From NCBI GenBank assembly GCA_964466745.1, contig CAYXOX010000026.1, forward strand, positions 1-27,561: DNA of 27,561 nt, in the 5' to 3' direction. Below are positions 7,340 to 14,965 of this stretch, in pieces. Within the stretch, counting starts at the first letter, position 1, and the number at the start of each line of letters is the position of its first letter. A model generated the notes under the pieces. It saw only the letters and a list, made by a program, of their open reading frames with translations, made no database searches and had not been told where the DNA came from. The position numbers were made by a program, and so were the translations under genes. This DNA comes from CAYXOX01 sp964466745 (GTDB lineage: Bacteria > Pseudomonadota > Alphaproteobacteria > Rhodobacterales > Rhodobacteraceae).

Positions 7340-9742
7340 ATGAAATTCACCCTCTCATGGCTCAAGGCGCATCTCGAAACCGAGGCCGGCGTCGAGCAGA
7401 TCGCCGCGGCGCTCACCGATCTCGGGCTCGAGGTCGAGAGCGTGGCGGACCCGGCGGCGCGGCTTGCCGATTTCACGCTGGGAAAGGTGCTGTCGGCCGC
7501 ACCGCACCCCGATGCCGACAGGCTGCGCGTCTGCCAGGTGGCCACGGATCGCGGCGAGAAGCAGATCGTCTGCGGCGCGCCGAACGCGCGCGAGGGAATC
7601 ACCGTCGTGATCGCGCACCCCGGCAGCTACGTGCCCGGCATCGACACCACCATCCAGGTCGGCCGCATCCGCGGAGTCGAGAGCCACGGCATGATGTGCT
7701 CGGAGCGCGAGATGGAGCTCTCCGACGCCCATGACGGCATCATCGAGTTGCCCTCCGGCGAGGTCGGCGAACGGTTCACCGATTGGCTCGCGGCGAACGA
7801 TCCCGCGAAGGCCGATCCCGTGATCGAGATCGCGGTGACTCCGAACCGGGCCGACGCGCTGGGCGTGCGCGGCATCGCGCGCGATCTTGCCGCCCGCGGC
7901 CTCGGCACGCTCAAGCCCCGCGAGGTCGAACCCGTACCGGGAGCCTTTGCCTGCCCCGTCAGGGTAAGCATCGACGCAGATACCCGTGGGCAGTGCCCGG
8001 TGTTCTACGGGCGGGTGATCCGCGGAGTGAGCAACGGGCCTTCACCGGCATGGCTGCAGGCGCTTCTGCGCGCGGTCGGGCTGCGCCCGATCTCCTTCCT
8101 CGTGGATGTGACCAACTATTTCACATACGACAACAACCGCCCGCTCCATGTCTTCGACGCCGGCAAGATCGAGGGCGGCGCGCTGCGGGTGCACCGATCG
8201 GCGGGTGGCGAGAGCTTCACCGGCCTCGACGACAAGACCTACACCCTCGAGCCCGGCATGACCGTGATTTCCGATGCCGCGGGCGTGGAAAGCCTGGGCG
8301 GGATCATGGGCGGCGCGGCAACAGGCGTGACGGAAGAGACAACGGATGTCTTCATCGAGGCGGCCTATTTCGACCCGGTCCGCACCGCCTACATGGGCCG
8401 GGCGCTCAAGATCAATTCCGACGCGCGCTATCGCTTCGAGCGCGGGATCGACCCTGCGTGGACGCCCCACGGGCTGGAGCACGCCACCCGGATGATCCTC
8501 GATCACGCCGGCGGCGAAGCCTCGGAGGTGATCGTCGCAGGGGAGATCCCCGATACCGCCCGCGCGTTCAGGCTGCGGCCCGAGCGGGTGCAGAGCCTCG
8601 TTGGCATGGACATCGCTCCCGAGACGCAGCGCGCCACGCTGACGGCGCTGGGCTTCTGCCTCGATGCTGACGACACTGCCCATGTTCCGCCCTGGCGGCC
8701 CGACATCATGGGCGAGGCCGATCTCGTGGAGGAGGTGGCGCGCATCGCCTCGCTCACCAAGCTCGAGGCCCGGCCTATGCCGCGCCCCGATGCCAGTGTG
8801 CCGCGGCCCGTGCTCACCCCACTGCAGCGGCGCGAACAGGTGGCGCGGCGCACGGCGGCAGCGCTCGGCTACAACGAATGCGTCACCTACAGCTTCATCG
8901 ACGAACGGGCGGGCGTGCTCTTCGGTGGCGGCGGCGAGGCAACGCGGCTGGAAAACCCCATCTCCACCGAGATGAGCCACATGCGCCCGGGCCTGTTGCC
9001 GGGGCTGCTGCAGGCGGCCGCGCGCAACCAGGCGCGCGGCTTTCCCGATCTCGCGCTCTTCGAGGTCGGCCCCGCTTTCGAGGGCGGCGAGCCCGGCGAG
9101 CAGCATCTGCAGGTGACCGGCCTCCTGGTGGGCCGCACCGGGCCCAAGAGCGTGCACGGCCCCGCCCGCGCCGTGGACGTGTTCGACGTCAAGTCCGATG
9201 CCGAGGCGATCCTCGCCGCGCTGGGCGCACCGGCCAAGGTCCAGGTGCTGCGCGGGGCGCCCGACTGGTGGCATCCCGGCCGCCATGGGATGATCTGCCT
9301 CGGGCCCAAGAAGGTGATCGGCGTGTTCGGCGAGTTGCATCCGCGCGTCCTCGCGGCGCTCGACGTGAAGGGCCCCGCCGTGGCCTTCACCTTGTGGCCT
9401 GCCGAGATACCCCTGCCCCGCCGCAGCGGCGCCACGCGTCCGGCGCTGGTGGCCCCCGATCTCCAGCCTGTCGAACGCGACTTCGCCTTCGTCGTGAGCC
9501 GCGAGGTGGAGGCACTCGATCTCGTGAACGCTGCGGCCGGCGCCGACAAGACGCTGATCGAGGAGGTTCGCGTCTTCGACGAGTTCGCCGGCGGCTCTCT
9601 CGGCGAGGGAGCAAAGTCACTGGCGATCACGGTGCGCCTGCAACCCACCCAAGCCACTCTCACCGAAAAGGAGATCGAGGCCGTCTCCGCGAAGATCGTG
9701 GAGAAGGTCGAGAAGGCCACCGGCGGCAAGCTGCGCGGCTGA
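7340..9742 (+). CDS. pheT: Phenylalanine-tRNA ligase beta subunit
   Basis: The 800-residue protein is a full-length bacterial PheRS beta chain. It opens M-K-F-T-L-S-W-L-K, has the EMAP/tRNA-binding domain at about residues 39-150 (P-H-P-D-A-D-R-L, V-C-G-A-P-N), the B3/4 editing domain around 200-390, the B5 domain and the degenerate catalytic-like core at about 400-690, and the C-terminal FDX-ACB anticodon-binding domain from about 705. It pairs with PheS to charge tRNA-Phe. Its partner pheS is not adjacent: the upstream neighbour is a GST. As far as I recall, pheS and pheT are often apart in Rhodobacteraceae. The start codon has no strong binding site but the N-terminus is canonical. Confidence 0.97.
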   Translation: MKFTLSWLKAHLETEAGVEQIAAALTDLGLEVESVADPAARLADFTLGKVLSAAPHPDADRLRVCQVATDRGEKQIVCGAPNAREGITVVIAHPGSYVPGIDTTIQVGRIRGVESHGMMCSEREMELSDAHDGIIELPSGEVGERFTDWLAANDPAKADPVIEIAVTPNRADALGVRGIARDLAARGLGTLKPREVEPVPGAFACPVRVSIDADTRGQCPVFYGRVIRGVSNGPSPAWLQALLRAVGLRPISFLVDVTNYFTYDNNRPLHVFDAGKIEGGALRVHRSAGGESFTGLDDKTYTLEPGMTVISDAAGVESLGGIMGGAATGVTEETTDVFIEAAYFDPVRTAYMGRALKINSDARYRFERGIDPAWTPHGLEHATRMILDHAGGEASEVIVAGEIPDTARAFRLRPERVQSLVGMDIAPETQRATLTALGFCLDADDTAHVPPWRPDIMGEADLVEEVARIASLTKLEARPMPRPDASVPRPVLTPLQRREQVARRTAAALGYNECVTYSFIDERAGVLFGGGGEATRLENPISTEMSHMRPGLLPGLLQAAARNQARGFPDLALFEVGPAFEGGEPGEQHLQVTGLLVGRTGPKSVHGPARAVDVFDVKSDAEAILAALGAPAKVQVLRGAPDWWHPGRHGMICLGPKKVIGVFGELHPRVLAALDVKGPAVAFTLWPAEIPLPRRSGATRPALVAPDLQPVERDFAFVVSREVEALDLVNAAAGADKTLIEEVRVFDEFAGGSLGEGAKSLAITVRLQPTQATLTEKEIEAVSAKIVEKVEKATGGKLRG

Positions 9743-9779
9743 GGTGCGAGCGTTCGGCCCGCCCCTTCGCGACATCGGC

Positions 9780-9802
9780 GCCGGGGCGCATCGTGCCCCG
9801 GC
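9780..9802. repeat. GC-rich hairpin after pheT
   Basis: GCCGGGGC (9780-9787) and GCCCCGGC (9795-9802) form a perfect 8-bp stem 37 bases past the pheT stop. There is no T tract, so this is not a standard intrinsic terminator; it may stabilise the mRNA end or mark a rho-dependent stop. Confidence 0.45.
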
Positions 9803-9937
9803 CGCAGAGCCGGGGCCTCGCCGGGAGCTTTCTGCCCGCACCGAAATATCGAGATCGCGGCGCGGACATGTGGTGCCAGCATCTGCCGGCATTGCCCGGC
9901 CCGCACCGCGGCCACCCCACCTGAACAGGAGACCTTC

Positions 9938-10390
9938 ATGCCCCTCAACGTCTATCTCTCCGGCGAAATCCACACCGACTGGCGCGAGGAGATAATGGAG
10001 GGTGCCGCGGCACTCGACGTGACCTTCACCGCCCCGGTCACCGATCACGCGGCCTCCGACGATTGCGGGGTGGCGATCCTCGGCGGCGAGGCGCAGAAGT
10101 TCTGGCACGACCACAAGGGTGCGAAGCTGAACGCCATCCGCACCCGGACCGATATCGCGAAGGCCGATATCGTGGTTGTCCGCTTCGGCGAGAAGTACCG
10201 GCAATGGAATGCCGCCTTCGATGCAGGCTATGCCGCGGCGCTGGGCAAGGCGCTCATCATTCTGCACGGCGCCGACCACGCCCATGCGCTGAAGGAGGTC
10301 GACGCCGCGGCGCTGGCGGTGGCCGAAACGCCGTCGCAGGTGGTGCAGATCCTGCAGTACGTGCTCACGGGCGAGCTGCCCGCGGTCTGA
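9938..10390 (+). CDS. YtoQ family protein, function unknown
   Basis: The 150-residue protein resembles the YtoQ family, small cytoplasmic proteins with a fold related to nucleoside 2-deoxyribosyltransferases. Visible features are the opening V-Y-L-S-G-E-I-H-T-D-W, a central H-D-H-K-G-A-K-L-N-A-I-R-T-R stretch, and the A-F-D-A-G-Y-A-A-A-L-G-K-A-L-I pattern that in the deoxyribosyltransferase fold follows the substrate pocket. No activity has been established for the family as far as I know, so no substrate is proposed. The start at 9938 has AGGAG 8 bases upstream. It stands as a single gene convergent with sfsA: only 16 bases separate the two stop codons, and both lie inside one stem-loop. Confidence 0.8.
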   Translation: MPLNVYLSGEIHTDWREEIMEGAAALDVTFTAPVTDHAASDDCGVAILGGEAQKFWHDHKGAKLNAIRTRTDIAKADIVVVRFGEKYRQWNAAFDAGYAAALGKALIILHGADHAHALKEVDAAALAVAETPSQVVQILQYVLTGELPAV

Positions 10391-10409
10391 GCGCGTCGCG
10401 AGGCGCTCA
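10388..10409. terminator. Stem-loop containing both stop codons of ytoQ-family gene and sfsA
   Basis: TGAGCGC (10388-10394) and GCGCTCA (10403-10409) are perfect 7-bp arms around an 8-base loop. The left arm begins with the TGA of the YtoQ gene and the right arm ends with the TGA of sfsA read on the other strand. No T tract follows, so its action as a terminator is only inferred. Confidence 0.45.
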
Positions 10410-11132
10410 ACCTGCGGCGGATTGCGGGCCTGGGTCCACCGGCAGCGGAGCGCCCAGCCATACACCCTCGCGGCTGATCTCGGTGCCGAAACACAGCATC
10501 TCCACCCCGCCGGCGCGGGCGGCGTCGAAGGCACGCGCATAGGCCGGGTCAAGATCGGCGGCGAGCCTGAAGCGCGCGCAATCCGTCCGCTGGACGAGGT
10601 AGAGCATGACCGCACGGCGACCCGAGGCCGCGACGGCCGCGAGCTCCTCGAGGTGCCGCGTCCCGCGCGCCGTCACGCAGTCGGGGAACTCGGCCCAATC
10701 GCCGTTCCGACGCAGGTGCACGTTCTTGACCTCGATGAACACCTCCCGGCCCGATGCATCGCGCCCGGTGAAGTCAACGCGGCTGCGTGTGCCGTAGGGC
10801 ACTTCGGCCCGCAGGCTCCCGGGCTCGATCAGCCCCAGGCCCGTTGCGCCCAGCGCCTCGCCCACGGCGCGGTTGGGCACGGCGGTGTCGATCCCGGCAA
10901 GGTGGCCGCCGTCGAGCTCCACGAGGCGCCAGCCCCAGCGCAACTTCCGGCGCGGGTCGTCGTTGGGCTCCAGCCAGATCCGCCGCCCCGGATCGTTGAG
11001 GCCGAGCATGGCGCCGGGATTGGGACAGTGCGCGCGAACCACGTCCCCGCCGGGCTCGAGGCGGGCCTCGCAGAGGAACCGATTCCAGCGGCGCAGAAGC
11101 CGCGCCGGCACGAGAGGGGTTTGAAAGCGCAC
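10407..11132 (-). CDS. sfsA: DNA/RNA nuclease SfsA
   Basis: The 241-residue protein is SfsA, first named as sugar fermentation stimulation protein in E. coli and now grouped as a PD-(D/E)XK-like nuclease/DNA-binding protein. Signature segments are the opening R-F-Q-T-P-L-V-P-A-R-L, H-C-P-N-P-G-A-M (early), R-S-R-V-D-F and E-V-F-I-E-V-K-N-V-H-L (the E-x-K core), and a later D-C-V-T-A-R-G-T-R-H. I chose GTG at 11132 because it gives the canonical N-terminus; frame extensions to 11444 would run through the divergent gene. The GTG has only a weak GGGG upstream. A TATAGG -10-like box ends about 10 bases before the GTG, so the mRNA could be nearly leaderless. Confidence 0.9.
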   Translation of the reverse strand: MRFQTPLVPARLLRRWNRFLCEARLEPGGDVVRAHCPNPGAMLGLNDPGRRIWLEPNDDPRRKLRWGWRLVELDGGHLAGIDTAVPNRAVGEALGATGLGLIEPGSLRAEVPYGTRSRVDFTGRDASGREVFIEVKNVHLRRNGDWAEFPDCVTARGTRHLEELAAVAASGRRAVMLYLVQRTDCARFRLAADLDPAYARAFDAARAGGVEMLCFGTEISREGVWLGAPLPVDPGPQSAAG

Positions 11133-11138
11133 GACACC

Positions 11139-11159
11139 GCCCCTATACCCGGCAGGGGC
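11139..11159. repeat. Inverted repeat in the sfsA/molybdopterin-binding intergenic region
   Basis: GCCCCT (11139-11144) and AGGGGC (11154-11159) flank ATACCCGGC. On the minus strand the repeat overlaps the TATAGG -10-like box of sfsA (11147-11142), so it could be an operator or just part of the promoter. The divergent starts are 61 bases apart. Confidence 0.35.
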
Positions 11160-11193
11160 TTGCCACAAGCGCCCGGCCTCCAGGAGCACCACG

Positions 11194-11916
11194 ATGCCCA
11201 ACCCCACGGCCGCGATGCTCGTGATCGGCGACGAGATCCTCTCGGGCCGGACGCGCGACGCGAACATGCACCACCTGGCCGGCGCGCTCACCGAGGCGGG
11301 CATCGATCTGCGCGAGGCACGGGTGGTTGCGGACGATCCCGAGGCGATCGTCGCGGCGGTCCGGGCGCTCTCGGCGGCGTATACCCACGTGTTCACCTCC
11401 GGTGGCATCGGCCCCACCCACGACGACATCACGGCCGATTGCATCGCCCGGGCCCTCGGCGCCGTGATCGACGTGCGCGAAGACGCCCGCGCCCTGCTGG
11501 CTGTCCACTACGCCGCAAGCGGCACCGAGCTCAACGAAGCGCGCCTGCGGATGGCCCGCATTCCCGAGGGTGCCGAGCTGATCGAGAACCCGATCTCGGC
11601 CGCCCCGGGCTTCTCGCTTGGCAACGTCCACGTGATGGCAGGCGTTCCGAAGATCTTCGAGGCGATGCTCGCAGGCTTGCTGCCCCGGCTCGCGGGCGGC
11701 GTGCCGCTCACATCGCGCGTGCTGCGGCTCGACATGCCCGAAGGCGAGTTGGCCGGGCCGCTGGGCGAGCTGGCGGCCGACTTTCCCGCGCTGTCGATCG
11801 GCAGCTACCCGTTCATCCGCGACGGGGTGTTCGGGGCGCAGATCGTCCTGCGCGGCACGGACCCGGCCGAGGTCGACGCGGCCCTGGCCGCCCTGAAGGC
11901 ACGCCTCGGCGTGTGA
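11194..11916 (+). CDS. Molybdopterin-binding protein (CinA N-terminal/MoaB-Mog-like)
   Basis: The 240-residue protein is a stand-alone COG1058-type MoCF-biosynthesis domain protein, equivalent to the N-terminal half of CinA without the C-terminal nicotinamide-nucleotide amidohydrolase part. The opening A-A-M-L-V-I-G-D-E-I-L-S-G-R-T-R-D-A-N and the central T-S-G-G-I-G-P-T-H-D-D-I-T are the two conserved molybdopterin/nucleotide-contact motifs. Proteins of this kind are also linked to FAD or ADP-ribose pyrophosphatase activity, so its true substrate is open. The start at 11194 follows AGGAG by 8 bases. It heads a rightward cluster with a GNAT protein only 6 bases downstream, which suggests co-transcription. 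Confidence 0.87.
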   Translation: MPNPTAAMLVIGDEILSGRTRDANMHHLAGALTEAGIDLREARVVADDPEAIVAAVRALSAAYTHVFTSGGIGPTHDDITADCIARALGAVIDVREDARALLAVHYAASGTELNEARLRMARIPEGAELIENPISAAPGFSLGNVHVMAGVPKIFEAMLAGLLPRLAGGVPLTSRVLRLDMPEGELAGPLGELAADFPALSIGSYPFIRDGVFGAQIVLRGTDPAEVDAALAALKARLGV

Positions 11917-11922
11917 AACGGC

Positions 11923-12636
11923 ATGCTTCTCGCGCCCGAGACGGTCTCCGAAACGCTCGACGCCACCTGGCCGGCCGCCCGGCGCACGGCACGGGGAGGA
12001 TGGGTGCTGCGCGCAGCGCCCGGCGCCGGCCGCCGCGTCAACGCCGCCACGGCCATGCGGACGGGCGCATGCCCCGAGGCGGATGAACTCCTGCGCGCGG
12101 GCCATGGCGTGGCCATGATCCGCGCCGGGGAAGACAGCCTCGATGCCCGGCTCGAGGAGGCCGGCTGGCGCGCAGGGCCTTCGGTCACGCTCTGGGCGCT
12201 CGACTGCGCGACGCTGGCGAAGATGCCCGAGCCAGGCACGGTGATCGCCCTCTGGCCGCCCCTCGCTGCCGCCGAGGATATCTGGGAGGCCACAGGCTCG
12301 GGCCCGGAACGCCGCGCAGTGATGGAGCGGGTGCGCGCGCCCCGGGCCGGCCTTCTCGCCCGCGACGGCGACCGGCCGGCCGGGGCCGCATTCGTCGCAC
12401 GCCACGGGACCGCCGGCGTGCTGCACCAGCTGGCAACCCTGCCGGAGTTCCGCGGCCGTGGCGTCGCGCGGCGTCTGCTCGCCGCCGCCGCGCATTGGAC
12501 GGCGCAGGAAGGCGGCAACGTGATGTGGCTTTTCGTGGAAGACGGAAACTCTGCAAGCGAAGCGCTCTGCAGAAGCTGCGGAGCGGTCTCCGCGCCCGCC
12601 TACCGCTACCGCCTCGCGCCCGGACTGGCGGAATGA
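11923..12636 (+). CDS. GNAT family N-acetyltransferase
   Basis: The 237-residue protein ends in a GNAT acetyltransferase domain. The acetyl-CoA-binding motif A is seen as L-A-T-L-P-E-F-R-G-R-G-V-A-R-R-L-L at about residues 169-185, preceded by a beta strand and followed by W-L-F-V-E-D-G-N-S-A-S-E-A-L and the late C-G-A motif. The N-terminal half is divergent and may be a second, degenerate GNAT-like domain. The acceptor substrate cannot be predicted. It lies 6 bases after the molybdopterin-binding gene, and its TGA overlaps the ATG of the OmpA-domain gene (ATGA, 12633-12636), so the three genes are probably translated from one mRNA with coupling at the second junction. Confidence 0.83.
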   Translation: MLLAPETVSETLDATWPAARRTARGGWVLRAAPGAGRRVNAATAMRTGACPEADELLRAGHGVAMIRAGEDSLDARLEEAGWRAGPSVTLWALDCATLAKMPEPGTVIALWPPLAAAEDIWEATGSGPERRAVMERVRAPRAGLLARDGDRPAGAAFVARHGTAGVLHQLATLPEFRGRGVARRLLAAAAHWTAQEGGNVMWLFVEDGNSASEALCRSCGAVSAPAYRYRLAPGLAE

Positions 12637-13664
12637 AGGCGCGCCTCGTGCCGTTGCGCCGCACGGGGCTCGCGCTCGCGCTGGCCGCGAGCGCCTGCGC
12701 GGCACAGGCGCTCGAGCCGAGCTTGCCGACGAACGCCGCCGAGACGGCCAGCGTGCTCTCGCGCGGCGAGGGATTTGCACTTCCGCTGGGCCCCTGGACA
12801 TCCGAAGGCCTGCCCACCCGCGAAATCGACGGCGATGTAGAGATGCGGGCGTGGCGCATCGGCGGGACCGACAGCACGCCCCGCCAGATCCTTGCGCCGC
12901 TCCGATCGCAGATCGAGGCGGAGGGCTACGAGATCGTCTTCGGCTGCGCCGACAGCGCGTGCGGTGGCTTCGATTTCCGCTTCGCGCTCGAGATCCTGCC
13001 CGCGCCCGACATGGTGATCGATCTCGGCGACTTCCGGGCGATGTCGGCGATCCGCCCCGCCGAAGACGGCAGGGGCGAGGAGGCCCTGTTCGCCCTCGCC
13101 AGCCGGACGAGCCGCACCGCCTACCTCCAGATCACCCATGTCGCCCCCGGCGGCACGATGCAACGGCGCGACACTGCGGCGAGGGGCTCTCCGCCGCAGG
13201 TGCCGCCCGGCGCGGAACCGACGGCGGCGCTGCCCGATCGCGCGGCACCCCCGCCCGCGGCGCCCTCGGAGCAGGTCGCGCCGGGCACGATCGGCGCCGT
13301 GCTTCTCGCACAGGGGCACGCGGCGCTCGAAGACCTGAACTTTCCCACGGGTTCGACCGAGCTGAGCGACGGAGACTACGCGAGCCTGCAGGCCCTCGCG
13401 GCCTTTCTCTCCGAGAACCCCGGGGCCCGGGTCACCCTCGTAGGGCATACCGATGCCGAGGGCTCGCTCGAAGTGAATGTCGGGATCTCGCGCCAGCGGG
13501 CCGACGCGGTACGCCGGAGGCTGGTGGAGCGCTACGGGGCCGATCCGGCCCAACTCGGCGCCGAGGGTATGGGGTGGCTTGCACCGCGCGCCTCGAATCT
13601 CAGCGAGGCCGGGCGCGAAGCGAACCGCCGCGTGGAGGCGGTGCTCACCGAACTCGGCCGCTGA
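12633..13664 (+). CDS. Periplasmic OmpA-family (peptidoglycan-binding) protein
   Basis: The 343-residue protein begins with a Sec signal peptide (R-R-T-G-L-A-L-A-L-A-A-S-A-C-A-A-Q-A, probable cut after A-Q-A near residue 26). An uncharacterised domain with one C-x-x-x-x-C pair (F-G-C-A-D-S-A-C) follows, then a Pro/Ala-rich linker at about 190-220 and a C-terminal OmpA domain. The latter shows G-H-T-D-A-E-G-S and N-L-S-E-A-G-R-E-A-N-R-R-V-E, with the conserved Asp and Arg that hold diaminopimelate of peptidoglycan. No beta-barrel is evident, so it is likely soluble or envelope-tethering. The start at 12633 overlaps the GNAT stop; the frame extends to 12495, but only the 12633 start gives a signal peptide. 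Confidence 0.87.
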   Translation: MKARLVPLRRTGLALALAASACAAQALEPSLPTNAAETASVLSRGEGFALPLGPWTSEGLPTREIDGDVEMRAWRIGGTDSTPRQILAPLRSQIEAEGYEIVFGCADSACGGFDFRFALEILPAPDMVIDLGDFRAMSAIRPAEDGRGEEALFALASRTSRTAYLQITHVAPGGTMQRRDTAARGSPPQVPPGAEPTAALPDRAAPPPAAPSEQVAPGTIGAVLLAQGHAALEDLNFPTGSTELSDGDYASLQALAAFLSENPGARVTLVGHTDAEGSLEVNVGISRQRADAVRRRLVERYGADPAQLGAEGMGWLAPRASNLSEAGREANRRVEAVLTELGR

Positions 13665-13684
13665 GACGCCTGCGCAGGGCGGCC
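13656..13684. repeat. Inverted repeat between convergent ompA-family and lysR genes
   Basis: GGCCGC (13656-13661) and GCGGCC (13679-13684) flank a 17-base loop that contains the TGA of the OmpA-domain gene; the lysR stop begins 2 bases beyond. A weak, T-less terminator candidate for a 21-base convergent gap. Confidence 0.3.
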
Positions 13685-13685
13685 C

Positions 13686-14591
13686 TCACCAGTTCTCGGG
13701 GCCCTTGTCGGCGAATGCGTGGACGAGAAAATCGATGAAGGCGCGCACCTTGGGCTGCGTGAAACGGCCGGGCGGGTAAACGGCGTAGATGCCCTGCATC
13801 TCGACCGGAAGGTTGGGTATCGCCTCTTCCACCAGCCCCTTTCGCATCGCGTCGGCGTAGAGAAAGCTCGGCAGGTAGGCGATGCCGAGCCCCGCCACCG
13901 CGGCGTTCAGGAGCGACTGGCCGTCGTTCACCGAAAGCCATCCGGCGGTGCGCACCTGCCGCTTCTCGCCCGAGGGAGCCGTCAGCTTCCAGACGTTGCC
14001 CGAGGCCTGGCTGGAGTAGTGCAGCAGCTTGTGCTCGTTGAGATCGTCGATCCGCTGCGGCCGGCCGAACTTCTGGAAATACGAGGGCGAGGCGATCATG
14101 CGCTTGGTGGTCTCGGTCAGCTTGCGCGCCCGCAGCGTGCTGTCTTCCAGCTCGCCGATCCTCACGGCCATGTCGAAGCCCTCGGAGATCAGCTCCACGT
14201 ATCTGTTGTTGAGGACCATGTTGACGGTGATGTCGGGGAATTCGCCGAGAAAGTTGCCGATCACGGGCGAGAGGTGATTGACCCCGAAATCGGTCGCCAC
14301 CGACACCCGCAGGAGCCCGGAGGGCGCGGACTGCATCGAGGTCACGAGCGCATCGGCTTCGCCGGCATCGTTGAGCACGCGCCGGGCGCGATCGTAATAG
14401 GCCAGCCCGATCTCCGTCGGGCTCACCCGCCGGGTGGTGCGGTTGAGCAGCCGCGCGCCCAGACGGGCCTCCAGCGACGAGACGTGCTTGGAAACCGCGG
14501 ATTTGGAGATACCCATCTTCTTCGCGGCGTCGGTGAACCCTCCCTGGTCCACCACCGTCGCGAACGCTTCCATCTCTGTCAGACGATCCAT
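13686..14591 (-). CDS. LysR family transcriptional regulator
   Basis: The 301-residue protein has the LysR layout. A winged helix-turn-helix lies at residues 1-60 (M-E-A-F-A-T-V-V-D-Q-G-G-F-T-D-A-A-K-K, then S-K-S-A-V-S-K-H-V-S-S-L-E recognition helix, L-L-N-R-T-T-R-R). A co-inducer-binding domain of the CrgA/YafC-like subgroup follows from about 90 (F-D-M-A-V-R-I-G-E-L). I recall near-identical N-termini across Rhodobacteraceae, so it is probably a conserved regulator, but its regulon is unknown. The start at 14591 follows AAGGGA by about 9 bases. It lies 137 bases downstream of the fadH/small membrane protein pair on the same strand, and its target may or may not be those genes. Confidence 0.9.
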   Translation of the reverse strand: MDRLTEMEAFATVVDQGGFTDAAKKMGISKSAVSKHVSSLEARLGARLLNRTTRRVSPTEIGLAYYDRARRVLNDAGEADALVTSMQSAPSGLLRVSVATDFGVNHLSPVIGNFLGEFPDITVNMVLNNRYVELISEGFDMAVRIGELEDSTLRARKLTETTKRMIASPSYFQKFGRPQRIDDLNEHKLLHYSSQASGNVWKLTAPSGEKRQVRTAGWLSVNDGQSLLNAAVAGLGIAYLPSFLYADAMRKGLVEEAIPNLPVEMQGIYAVYPPGRFTQPKVRAFIDFLVHAFADKGPENW

Positions 14592-14728
14592 CCAGCAGAT
14601 CCCTTCAACTCGCACACCCCACACCGGCGGGATCATGCCGCCAAACACGGCAGCACGGTGGCAGAGGGCAGACAATATCGGGGTATCTCCGGGGAGTGTG
14701 GCCGGGGCCGAAACGGGTTTGCGCCGCT

Positions 14729-14965
14729 TCAGCGCCCCTGCCTGTCGGCCACGGCAAAGAGGAGCCCCGCAAAGATGGCCACCATTCCGGCGGCGGCCAG
14801 CCCCGCGCCGAGCGGCAGCAACCCCGCCTCCTCCGGCCCGATCCCGGCACCGGCGGCGGTCCGGCGCAGCAGCCCCTCGGCCGCCCATGTCAGCGCGGCA
14901 AGCCCCAGCATGGCACCGCCCGCGCGCCGCAGGCGCCAGCCCCGGCGATGCCGCGTGCCGCTCAC
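14729..14965 (-). CDS. Small membrane protein (78 residues) coupled to fadH, function unknown
   Basis: A GTG at 14965 overlaps the fadH stop in the arrangement GTGA and opens a 78-codon frame. The product has a basic start (G-T-R-H-R-R-G-W-R-L-R-R) followed by two hydrophobic helices, A-G-G-A-M-L-G-L-A-A-L-T-W and A-G-L-L-P-L-G-A-G-L-A-A-A-G-M-V-A-I-F-A-G-L-L-F-like segments joined by a short loop. The charge pattern predicts the N-terminus inside. I do not recognise the family. The 4-base overlap suggests translational coupling to fadH, and no separate binding site is needed. Alternative: a chance frame, though the clean two-helix pattern and stop placement make a real gene more likely. Confidence 0.6.
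   Translation of the reverse strand: MSGTRHRRGWRLRRAGGAMLGLAALTWAAEGLLRRTAAGAGIGPEEAGLLPLGAGLAAAGMVAIFAGLLFAVADRQGR

Noticed and set aside
11194..11916. Full CinA (competence/damage-inducible) call
   Set aside because: The protein has only the N-terminal molybdopterin-binding domain; the C-terminal amidohydrolase domain is absent and the next gene is a GNAT protein.
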